13,983 bases of DNA. It comes from Candidatus Peregrinibacteria bacterium. Its GTDB lineage: Bacteria; Patescibacteriota; Gracilibacteria; UBA1369; JACRIC01. The stretch spans positions 1 to 13,983 of the forward strand of contig JACRIC010000072.1 in NCBI GenBank assembly GCA_016235915.1, read 5' to 3'. Under the pieces are notes generated by a model that was not told the DNA's origin, did no database searches, and worked only from the letters and a program-made list of their open reading frames with translations. Shown here piece after piece: positions 7,340 to 13,858 of the stretch. Position 1 is the stretch's first letter; each line of letters begins with the position of its first letter. Made by a program: the position numbers and the translations under genes.

Positions 7340-8705
7340 TCTGAAGACCGACAGGAAGTCCATCGCTCATACCGCAAGGAACGGAAACAGCAGGCATCCC
7401 CGCAAGACTCGCAGGAATGGTAAAAACATCGCTCATGTACATTGCTAAAGGATCCTGACTTTTTTCACCTAGCTGAAATGCGACGGTCGGCGAAACAGGA
7501 GCCGCCAGCACATCAACTTCGCCAAAAGCTTCTTCAAAATCTTGCTTCACCAACGTCCGAATTTTTTGAGCTTTCAAATAATACGCATCGTAATACCCCG
7601 TCGAAAGCGCATACGTCCCAATCATGATGCGCCGCTGAACTTCCGGGTGAAATCCTCGAGAACGAGAACGGAAATACACTTCGGAAAGATCTCGCGCATC
7701 ATTCGCCGTCGGTCCGTATTTAATGCCATCATATCGCGCCATATTCGCACTCACCTCCGAAGGACAAATAATATAATACGCCGCAACTCCGTACTTGGTA
7801 TGAGGAAGACTGACTTGCTTCACAATCATCCCCAAAGATTCGAGCGTCCGAACGGCTTCTTCCACACGCTTTCTCACTCCATCCTCCAATCCTTCCCCAA
7901 AATATTCCTCAGGAATTCCCACCTTCATACCACGCACGCTCTTTTTGAAAACTGCGAGATAATCAGGAACCGCCACATCCGGCAGAGTCGAATCCAAAGG
8001 ATCCTTCCCAGCGATCGTGGAAAGCACCACCGCAATATCCTGACTCGACCGCGCCAAAATCCCAACAGTATCCAATGATGACGCCATCGCGATCACGCCA
8101 TATCGTGAAATACGTCCGTACGTCGGCTTCAAACCAACACAGCCACACAGAGCCGCCGGTTGTCGCACCGACCCTCCAGTATCAGTCCCAAGCGCAAAAA
8201 CCGCCATACCGGTCGTAACCGCCACCGCCGAACCGCCGGAAGAACCGCCGGCAACACGAGAAGTGTCCCAAGGATTGCGCGGCACGGAAAAACCCGTATT
8301 TTCACTGGATGCCCCATGCCCAAATTCATCTTCGGTATTTTTCCCAAGAAGAACCGCGCCCGCACTCTTCAGCCTCGCAACGGAAGTGGCATCGTATGGC
8401 GGAACAAAACCTTCCAGAATCTTTGAACCCGCGGTGGTCTGCACGCCTTTCGTGCAAAAAAGATCTTTCAGCGACATGGGAACGCCCTCAAGAAGACCGA
8501 TTTGCTCGCCACGCGCTATTTTTGCATCCACTGCCCGCGCTTTTTCATGAGCATCTTCAGCCGTAACGGTAATAAACGCGTTCAATTTTGAATCAAGTTC
8601 ATGAACGCGCTGAAGATACGCCTCGACCAGCTCCACGCACGAAAATCGTTTCGCGCTGAGCCCTTTATGAATCTGTTGGATGGAAAATGTGGAAAAATTA
8701 TGCAT
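7254..8705 (-). CDS. gatA: Aspartyl/glutamyl-tRNA amidotransferase subunit A
   Basis: The amidase subunit of GatCAB. It releases ammonia from glutamine so that Glu-tRNA(Gln) or Asp-tRNA(Asn) can be amidated. With the ATG at 8705 it is 483 residues. The amidase-signature triad is complete: Lys80 in MSLKD, cis-Ser155 in GGSSGGSA, and nucleophile Ser179 in GTDTGGSVRQP. That numbering is one off the usual Lys79/Ser154/Ser178, which supports this start. An AAGG five bases upstream also supports it; it overlaps the gatC stop. A TTG at 8720 is the alternative. The C-terminal IIGPQFGEERIL block is intact. The gene follows gatC by 7 bases in the same transcript; gatB is not here. Its last codons overlap the antisense TrmB remnant. 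Stop is TGA. Confidence 0.95.
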   Translation of the reverse strand: MHNFSTFSIQQIHKGLSAKRFSCVELVEAYLQRVHELDSKLNAFITVTAEDAHEKARAVDAKIARGEQIGLLEGVPMSLKDLFCTKGVQTTAGSKILEGFVPPYDATSVARLKSAGAVLLGKNTEDEFGHGASSENTGFSVPRNPWDTSRVAGGSSGGSAVAVTTGMAVFALGTDTGGSVRQPAALCGCVGLKPTYGRISRYGVIAMASSLDTVGILARSSQDIAVVLSTIAGKDPLDSTLPDVAVPDYLAVFKKSVRGMKVGIPEEYFGEGLEDGVRKRVEEAVRTLESLGMIVKQVSLPHTKYGVAAYYIICPSEVSANMARYDGIKYGPTANDARDLSEVYFRSRSRGFHPEVQRRIMIGTYALSTGYYDAYYLKAQKIRTLVKQDFEEAFGEVDVLAAPVSPTVAFQLGEKSQDPLAMYMSDVFTIPASLAGMPAVSVPCGMSDGLPVGLQIIGPQFGEERILTVANAFENFWKTPTPS

Positions 8706-8712
8706 AGGAACC

Positions 8713-9003
8713 TTATTCAAAAACCGCCTTCACTTTTATCTGCTGTTTCTCTTTTGGAAGCGGTGAACAAGCTAAAAGTTCCTCGCGCGGACTCTTTCGC
8801 GAAACCGTATCATCCGAAAAAACATTCATCAACCCCGTCACCTGAAATGTCGGCTCGACTTTCGAAGTATCGACTTCATGTAAAATATCCATATACTCGA
8901 GAATCGACCCGAGCTGTTCGGTATAACGCTCAATTTCTTCGGGAGTCATTTCGAGCCTCGAGAGTTTGGCAATATGGAGAATTTGATCGCGAGTAATGGG
9001 CAT
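8713..9003 (-). CDS. gatC: Aspartyl/glutamyl-tRNA amidotransferase subunit C
   Basis: The small stabilising subunit that wraps around GatA and bridges it to GatB. It is 96 residues from the ATG at 9003. Seen: the N-terminal helix ITRDQILHIAKLSRLEMTPE typical of GatC, then EEIERYTEQLGSILEYMDILHEVDTSKVEPTF, and the conserved Arg/Glu/Leu-rich tail leading to VKAVFE. The reading frame stays open upstream to 9090, but that extension (Arg-rich) is translated repeat DNA beginning at 9009 and does not resemble GatC, so the short start is right. No Shine-Dalgarno sequence is visible. First gene of the gatC-gatA pair; a TGTCATT repeat abuts the start codon within six bases and therefore forms its 5' leader or promoter region. 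Confidence 0.93.
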   Translation of the reverse strand: MPITRDQILHIAKLSRLEMTPEEIERYTEQLGSILEYMDILHEVDTSKVEPTFQVTGLMNVFSDDTVSRKSPREELLACSPLPKEKQQIKVKAVFE

Positions 9004-9008
9004 AGAAA

Positions 9009-9084
9009 TGTCATTGCGAGCACGCACGGAGCGAAGTGGAGTGCGTCTTCTCTTCTTTTCGACTAAGCGAAGCAATCTCATCGC
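9009..9084. repeat. TGTCATTGCGAGC...GAAGCAATCTC intergenic repeat, copy 1
   Basis: Starts TGTCATTGCGAGCACG (9009-9024) and ends AGCGAAGCAATCTCATCGC (9066-9084). Both blocks recur in copy 2 near 13753: the first 13 bases are identical, and the last block matches 18 of 19. The middle differs and holds an ACGCAC/GTGCGT inverted pair (9022-9027 and about 9041-9046). It occupies the space just upstream of gatC. The rest of 9004-9217, between divergent gatC and the 9218 gene, shows no further gene. Confidence 0.75.
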
Positions 9085-9163
9085 ATTCACTTCTCTCTTT
9101 TAGAAACCAATACCACTGTAAAAAGAAGTATGCAAAAAAGCAAGCATGATCAAGCTCAAAACT

Positions 9164-9192
9164 TTGCATTTTCGTCGCCAAAATTGTATTTT
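9164..9192 (+). promoter_or_regulatory. Possible promoter for the 9218-recO gene run
   Basis: TTGCAT (9164-9169), 17-base spacer, TATTTT (9187-9192), each only partly matching sigma-70 consensus. It is positioned to start transcription about 20 bases before the ATG at 9218, in the only intergenic gap upstream of the four-gene run. Weak match; inference. Confidence 0.3.
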
Positions 9193-9217
9193 TCAGAAGG
9201 TCAATTACTATGAAATC

Positions 9218-9532
9218 ATGACCTCCATCGAAACCACCAAAAATATTCAAAAAGTCTCTCTGATTTTTTTCGCAATCATCGGAACCACACACATACTTTC
9301 CGGTCTCTTCCTTGTTAAAAATTACTTTCCAATCCAAGCCTACATCATAAATCGCACCCTCGATATTCCTTTCCTGATCACATCGCTCGGATACGGCTTT
9401 TCAAGCGCCATACTCCATCTTTCCACGCCAGAAAAACCCAGCACCATCCTCACCATCATCTTTTCTTTGATCACCGTCAGCATCATAGGAACGGCCATTT
9501 ACATCAATCTTTTCATTTCCGACCTGCCATGA
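9218..9532 (+). CDS. Small three-helix membrane protein of unknown function
   Basis: I do not recognise a family. From the ATG at 9218 it is 104 residues with three hydrophobic segments near residues 13-33, 50-68 and 77-100, and a short charged N-terminus (MTSIETTKNIQK). The frame continues upstream to 9146, but the added residues are basic and unlike a membrane protein start. The 3' end overlaps the next gene's start by ATGA, so the two are probably translationally coupled. A Shine-Dalgarno-like AGAAGG at 9195-9200 is 17 bases from this ATG but only 9 from an ATG at 9210, which opens a three-codon frame whose TGA overlaps the 9218 ATG. It leads a gene run ending in ftsX and recO. No charged catalytic motif is seen. 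Confidence 0.75.
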   Translation: MTSIETTKNIQKVSLIFFAIIGTTHILSGLFLVKNYFPIQAYIINRTLDIPFLITSLGYGFSSAILHLSTPEKPSTILTIIFSLITVSIIGTAIYINLFISDLP

Positions 9533-9942
9533 CACCACAAAAAAAAATCATGGCATTTGGGACATTTGATTATTTCCACGCCGGACATGAAAATTTTCTT
9601 GCACAGGCTAAAACGCTCGGTGATTTTCTTCTAGTGGTCATATCTCGCGACAAAACCGTTCAAAAAATAAAAAGCGAACCCCCGCGCCACACGGAAAACG
9701 AACGGCTCAAAACGGTGGAAAAAAATCCCAATGTCAATAAAGCCGTACTCGGAGACCTCGACGACCATTATACCGCAATAAAAAAATATCGACCGGATGT
9801 GATCGCACTGGGATACGATCAACATGTCTTCACACTGCGGCTGAAAAAAATCCTCATTGATGCTAAACTCAATACGGAAATTCACCGCCTGACCGCATAC
9901 AAACCTGATATTTACAAATCGTCGATTATGAAAAAGAAATAA
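9529..9942 (+). CDS. Stand-alone cytidylyltransferase-family protein, RibL-like FAD synthase candidate
   Basis: A 137-residue nucleotidyltransferase-fold protein. The N-terminal GTFDYFHAGH block places the HxGH motif (His17, His20) that binds nucleotide phosphates. Then VVISRDKTVQKIK and RHTENERL near residues 37-60, VNKAVLGD, and PDVIALGYDQ near 89-98. The ISR(D)..V / PDVI.LGYDQ pattern is what I recall for archaeal-type FAD synthase (RibL), which adenylylates FMN. TagD-type glycerol-phosphate cytidylyltransferases share the fold and are the main alternative. Bacteria normally use bifunctional RibF instead. The usual C-terminal RT.GISTS-like motif is represented only by YKSSI near the end. 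Start overlaps the upstream stop (ATGA); ftsX begins 10 bases after the stop. Confidence 0.75.
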   Translation: MTPQKKIMAFGTFDYFHAGHENFLAQAKTLGDFLLVVISRDKTVQKIKSEPPRHTENERLKTVEKNPNVNKAVLGDLDDHYTAIKKYRPDVIALGYDQHVFTLRLKKILIDAKLNTEIHRLTAYKPDIYKSSIMKKK

Positions 9943-9952
9943 ATAATAATCA

Positions 9953-10903
9953 ATGTCTCATCTCGACATCCTCAAAACCAACCTTCAAAAGCTCCAAAAC
10001 GCCGGTAACTATATTTTTGCCCGCCGCGTGATCCGACTCGCTGGTGCCAACATCTGGAGGAATAAATTTCTCAGCGCCGCAACCATCGCCGTGATCGCGC
10101 TCATTCTTTTTAGCTTCAATATCATTCTCGCCATCAACATGCTCGGTGACGCGGTCATAGAAAAATTAAACGGCAAAGTGGATATTATTCTCTATCTCAA
10201 TGACGACGCCGACCTTCTCGCCATAAATAACCTCATAAACGACCTCACGGAACTTCCTGAAATAAAAAGCGCGATTTATACCTCGCAAGAAGATGCGTTG
10301 AAAGGATTCGTCACGCGTTACGGAGAAAATGGAGATCCTTTCACCAAATACGGCCTAGAAAACACGCTTCCCGCAAACATTCAAATCGTGACAGCCTCTC
10401 CGAAAGATCACAAAAAAATCCTCGAGTTTGTGAAAAGCGTTCCCGAAGGTTCACTGTTTACGAATATCGAAGAAAACACGGAAAACAAAACCATCGCGGA
10501 AAAACTCATCCTCGTCACGGGAATCACAAAAAAAATTATGTGGGGCATCGTTAGCGCGTTTCTCATAGGCGGAATTTTGATAATCGTAAATTCTATAAGC
10601 CTCACCCTCCATTCAAGAAAAAATGAAATTGCCATCATGAAACTCGTTGGCGCGAAATATACCTTCATCAGACTTCCATTCGTAATAGAAGGAGCGGTGT
10701 ATGGACTGCTCGCCGTGGGAATAAGCCTCATTCTCTTTCAAATTTTCTTGGGGGGAATAGGACTGCAATCCATTGAAAACGATTATACCTTGCCACTCGC
10801 CGCCATGGGAAAAATTTTTCTTCTCGAAACCGTCATCAGCATGGGCATCGGCATTCTCAGCAGTCAAATCGCCATCCACCGATATTTTCATGAAAAATCA
10901 TGA
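9953..10903 (+). CDS. ftsX: Cell division protein FtsX
   Basis: The membrane subunit of the FtsEX ABC-type complex, which couples division to peptidoglycan hydrolase activation. 316 residues. Seen: a cytoplasmic N-terminus with ANIWRNKFLSAATI, a first transmembrane helix near 39-63, an extracytoplasmic domain of about 130 residues containing the IILYLNDDAD strand and LPANIQI, then three transmembrane helices (about 198-218, 245-268 and 290-310). Between helices two and three is the conserved SRKNEIAIMKLVGAKYTFIR segment, the coupling region. Topology and length are typical. ftsE is not adjacent in this window, although it usually precedes ftsX. The stop overlaps the recO start by ATGA. Confidence 0.92.
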   Translation: MSHLDILKTNLQKLQNAGNYIFARRVIRLAGANIWRNKFLSAATIAVIALILFSFNIILAINMLGDAVIEKLNGKVDIILYLNDDADLLAINNLINDLTELPEIKSAIYTSQEDALKGFVTRYGENGDPFTKYGLENTLPANIQIVTASPKDHKKILEFVKSVPEGSLFTNIEENTENKTIAEKLILVTGITKKIMWGIVSAFLIGGILIIVNSISLTLHSRKNEIAIMKLVGAKYTFIRLPFVIEGAVYGLLAVGISLILFQIFLGGIGLQSIENDYTLPLAAMGKIFLLETVISMGIGILSSQIAIHRYFHEKS

Positions 10904-11586
10904 GAACCACCTCCATCCACGGCATTATCCTCAAACAAAAAGTCCTTTTTGAAAAGGATAAAATTCTCACCATTTTCACGCAAGAAGCGGGGAAAATATC
11001 CGCATTCATGAAAGGCGCTCGAAAAATCACCAGCCGCCGAAATATGCACGCGGAACTTTTTAATATGTGCCGTTTTCAAATATACACCACCACCTCGGGA
11101 AACATGCTGATAAACGAATGTACGGCGCTTGAGACATTTCCATTTCTTCGGCAAGATTTTTTCAGGCTGTGCGCCGCTTCATACGTCGCCGAAATAACCG
11201 ATCGACTCACCGCGGAAGAAAATCCTTCAGAAAAAAAATGTATTCTCCTCGGAACAACGTTAAAAATGCTGGCGGATCCGAAATCAAACACGCTCCTCAT
11301 TCTCGCGGCCTTCACTCTGAAAATTCTGACACTGCTGGGAAACCTCCCAAACTTCCGAGAAACGGCATCGCACAGAGAAAAACTCTTTGCTCTCCTTCAA
11401 AATACACCACTGGCGAAACTGAACTCATACGAATATGTGCCACAAGAAACACAGCTCCTGTTTCGCGAAACGAACTCCATACTCAGACGCCATCTGTCGC
11501 AAGAGTTGGTTTCGGAAAAATACCTCTACTCCGCCACCATCTTCTTGATCTCCAAAATCCCCTCCACATACAAAGGCAATCGCTGA
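10900..11586 (+). CDS. recO: DNA repair protein RecO
   Basis: Works with RecR (and RecF) to load RecA on SSB-coated gaps. 228 residues. The N-terminal OB-fold is recognisable: GIILKQKVLFEKDKILTIFT, then G(K)ISAFMKGARK near residues 31-42, followed by the helical part (ALETFPFLRQDF, AASYVAEITDRLT, then LAAFTLKILTLLGNLP). The C...C zinc-binding cysteines of some RecO proteins are not evident. Its start overlaps the ftsX stop (ATGA). The last 61 bases (about 20 codons, ending STYKGNR) are antisense to the 3' end of the rel gene; that tail looks like a by-product of convergent overlap rather than conserved RecO sequence. Stop is TGA. Confidence 0.88.
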   Translation: MRTTSIHGIILKQKVLFEKDKILTIFTQEAGKISAFMKGARKITSRRNMHAELFNMCRFQIYTTTSGNMLINECTALETFPFLRQDFFRLCAASYVAEITDRLTAEENPSEKKCILLGTTLKMLADPKSNTLLILAAFTLKILTLLGNLPNFRETASHREKLFALLQNTPLAKLNSYEYVPQETQLLFRETNSILRRHLSQELVSEKYLYSATIFLISKIPSTYKGNR

Positions 11587-13718
11587 AACAGCGCGTCAAG
11601 CTCTTCATAATCGGACAATCGAACCACGAGTTTGATAAAATGATAACTTTTATCAGGAGAAACCCCAAAAACATCCACATTTTTTATAATAATTCCCATA
11701 TCGGAAACAGCGCTCACCGCATCGCGAAGAAGTCCCACGCGTCCCGTAACTTTTAACAAAAGCGGAACCTCAAAAAACGTCATGTGTTCCGATGGCACAT
11801 CCCACGACACTTTCTTCAACCGATCGGTTTCGCTATTGTTCAAAACCCGACAATTTTTTTTATGAATGGTAATGCCCCGACCTCGCGTCGTGTACCCCAC
11901 AATCGGATCGCGGGGAGTCGGACGACAGCAAAGAGCAATACTCCTCGGCATATTGGAATGACCATCCACTAAAATTCCCGCCACATCACTCGAAATCGAT
12001 TTCTGCGGTTTTTTCTCTTGAATCGCCATCGCCATTTCCGAAGCTAAAAGATCTTCCTGTGAAAAAATCTTTTTGAGAACCGCACTCGTGGTGAGAGAAC
12101 CATTGCCAATACATTCCAAAATATATTCCCGTTCACGAAGAGACTGTTTTTTTTCTCCATATACTTTCAAAAGAGTCATTCCTTGATCAAGAAGAGGCTT
12201 TCCTAATTTTTCCAGTTGTTGATTCAACATGTCCCGACCCTCGCGAAGACTCCGACCAATATCCTGCCGCCGAAACCATGATGTGATTTTATTTCTCGCC
12301 TGAAGAGTTTTCACAAAAGAAAGCCAATAACGGTTGGGCTGACTTTCTTTTTTTGTCAAAATGGCAACCACATCACCATTGGAAAGCGCAAAATCCAGAG
12401 GAACAATCGCGCCATTCACCTTCGCCAACCTCACACGATGCCCCAAATCCGTATGCACGCTGTACGCAAAATCCACCGGAGTAGCGCCAAGAGGAAGATC
12501 TTTCACGTCTCCGTGAGGCGTCAAAACAAAAATTCTATCCCGAAACACATCGATTTTCATCTCTTGAATCAATGCAGTATTTTTTTCCAATTCTTCCTGA
12601 AAGGCGGCCAAACCAGCTATCCAGTCAATTTTATATTGAACCGACGGCGAACTTTTATAAAACCAATGCGAGGCAATCCCCCGCTCCGCATTTTCATGCA
12701 TGGACCGACTCCGTATTTGAATTTCCGTAGGCTGTTCATACACCTCGCCGCCAAGACCGAGAACCGCGGTATGAAGGCTCCGATAACCATTCACTTTCGG
12801 CATGGCGACATAATCCTTAAATCGCCGATGCAAGGGCACAAAACGGCTGTGAATAAGGCCAAGAGCCGTATACAAATGCCCCGTAAACTCCTGCTCTTCT
12901 TGATATTGATCGGACAAAATAACTCTCATGGCAAACACATCAAAAATTTCTTCAATGGAAGTTTTATTTTTGCGTTTCAATTTGGAGTACATGCTGTAAT
13001 GACCCTTTTTTCGACCGGAAACTTCCGCAATGATCCCTTCTTGTGAAAAAAGAGTGAGCAAGGTATTTTGAGCATGAAAAATCCACTGCTCGTGCCTCGC
13101 TCCAAAACGATCCAATTGTTCCTCGATTTCCTGAAATTCCTTTGGAAAAAGTTCGCAAAAACTGAAATCTTCCAATTCGCGCTTCACATCATACATGCCA
13201 AGACGACCGGCAATAGGCGCAAACACATCCATGACTTCTCGGGAAAATTCAGGATAATTCCGCTCGGGAACGCGTTTCGCTTCTCGAATATACAAAAGCA
13301 TATCCAACAGCTTCATCAAAACCACGCGAAGATCCTTTGCCATAGCAAAAAACAGAGCGCGAAACAACTCGGATTCGTGATGGACAGCTTTATTTTTCAA
13401 AGTATCCAATTTTCTCATATCATTGACAAGATTGGCAACATTATTTCCAAAAATACGCTCAAGATCATTGACCGAAAAAGATCCCTGATCAAGCACGTCA
13501 TGAAGGAGAGCAGACATCAAGGCATTCACATCGAGACGATACGGAAGCAACATCTCAAAAAGCGCCAACGCGTGAGAAATATATGTTTCGCCCAAATCAT
13601 TGCAACGCTCTCCAAAAGTTTTTACCAGAAAATCGTGAGCTCGGAGAAACTGATCCTCAGAAAAGTCGGGATGATATTCACGAACGCGGACGAGAAGATC
13701 GGAAAAGGGTTGGGACAT
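11526..13718 (-). CDS. rel: RelA/SpoT family (p)ppGpp synthetase, with a possibly impaired hydrolase domain
   Basis: Long RSH protein of 730 residues: HD-type hydrolase domain (about 25-190), synthetase (about 230-355), TGS (about 395-457), helical and zinc-finger-like middle with LCCRPTPRDPIVGY, and a C-terminal ACT domain (from about 650). The synthetase looks active: Asp260 in FDVFAMR, RFKD at 299-302, the YVAMPK.NGY.SLHT block, and Glu332 in EIQIR. RxKD is the loop type of bifunctional Rel proteins. In the hydrolase domain metal ligands His49, His73-Asp74 and Asp139 remain. However, the usual HDVVED reads HDVLDQ (Asp77, Gln78), and the usual RLHNMR reads MLLYIR, replacing the Asn with Tyr143. 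The ATG at 13718 has an extended -10 promoter just upstream. The C-terminal codons overlap recO. Confidence 0.93.
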   Translation of the reverse strand: MSQPFSDLLVRVREYHPDFSEDQFLRAHDFLVKTFGERCNDLGETYISHALALFEMLLPYRLDVNALMSALLHDVLDQGSFSVNDLERIFGNNVANLVNDMRKLDTLKNKAVHHESELFRALFFAMAKDLRVVLMKLLDMLLYIREAKRVPERNYPEFSREVMDVFAPIAGRLGMYDVKRELEDFSFCELFPKEFQEIEEQLDRFGARHEQWIFHAQNTLLTLFSQEGIIAEVSGRKKGHYSMYSKLKRKNKTSIEEIFDVFAMRVILSDQYQEEQEFTGHLYTALGLIHSRFVPLHRRFKDYVAMPKVNGYRSLHTAVLGLGGEVYEQPTEIQIRSRSMHENAERGIASHWFYKSSPSVQYKIDWIAGLAAFQEELEKNTALIQEMKIDVFRDRIFVLTPHGDVKDLPLGATPVDFAYSVHTDLGHRVRLAKVNGAIVPLDFALSNGDVVAILTKKESQPNRYWLSFVKTLQARNKITSWFRRQDIGRSLREGRDMLNQQLEKLGKPLLDQGMTLLKVYGEKKQSLREREYILECIGNGSLTTSAVLKKIFSQEDLLASEMAMAIQEKKPQKSISSDVAGILVDGHSNMPRSIALCCRPTPRDPIVGYTTRGRGITIHKKNCRVLNNSETDRLKKVSWDVPSEHMTFFEVPLLLKVTGRVGLLRDAVSAVSDMGIIIKNVDVFGVSPDKSYHFIKLVVRLSDYEELDALFQRLPLYVEGILEIKKMVAE

Positions 13719-13741
13719 GGTGAGAAATGCGAGTATCTTAC

Positions 13742-13750
13742 ATTATATCA
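13742..13750 (-). promoter_or_regulatory. Extended -10 promoter for rel
   Basis: On the minus strand the sequence reads TGATATAAT, a perfect TGnTATAAT extended -10. Transcription would start about 7 bases downstream and leave a leader of roughly 17 bases before the ATG at 13718. No good -35 is seen, as expected for extended -10 promoters. It lies between rel and the 13753 repeat. Confidence 0.6.
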
Positions 13751-13752
13751 TG

Positions 13753-13856
13753 TGTCATTGCGAGCGACCACAGGGAGCGAAGCAATCTCATTGCGCGTGC
13801 TATTTGCGAGCACAAACTCCGCAGAGCTCTGTGCGTAATACGTGCTCACAATGACA
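13753..13856. repeat. TGTCATTGCGAGC...GAAGCAATCTC intergenic repeat, copy 2, with inverted ends
   Basis: Left end TGTCATTGCGAGC (13753-13765); right end is the complement TGTCATTGTGAGCACG (13856 to 13841). The first 13 bases match at 12 of 13, so the element has inverted termini. AGCGAAGCAATCTCATTGC (13776-13794) is shared with copy 1. The interior holds the perfect palindrome CAGAGCTCTG (13822-13831). It fills the space between rel and the stop codon of the gene to its right. Resembles short non-coding intergenic repeats; no gene inside. Confidence 0.75.
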
Positions 13857-13858
13857 TT

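Noticed and set aside
7542..8078. 178-residue plus-strand open frame inside gatA
   Set aside because: Antisense to strongly conserved gatA; product is Arg/His/Ile-rich with no recognisable domain.
9004..9090. Upstream extension of gatC to 9090
   Set aside because: The extra residues (Arg-rich) come from the TGTCATTGCGAGC repeat; GatC proteins begin at the ITRDQILHIAKL helix, matching the ATG at 9003.
12438..13838. Two long plus-strand open frames (202 and 256 residues) opposite rel
   Set aside because: They are antisense to the synthetase and hydrolase domains of rel, basic and without family features; open only because of rel codon composition.
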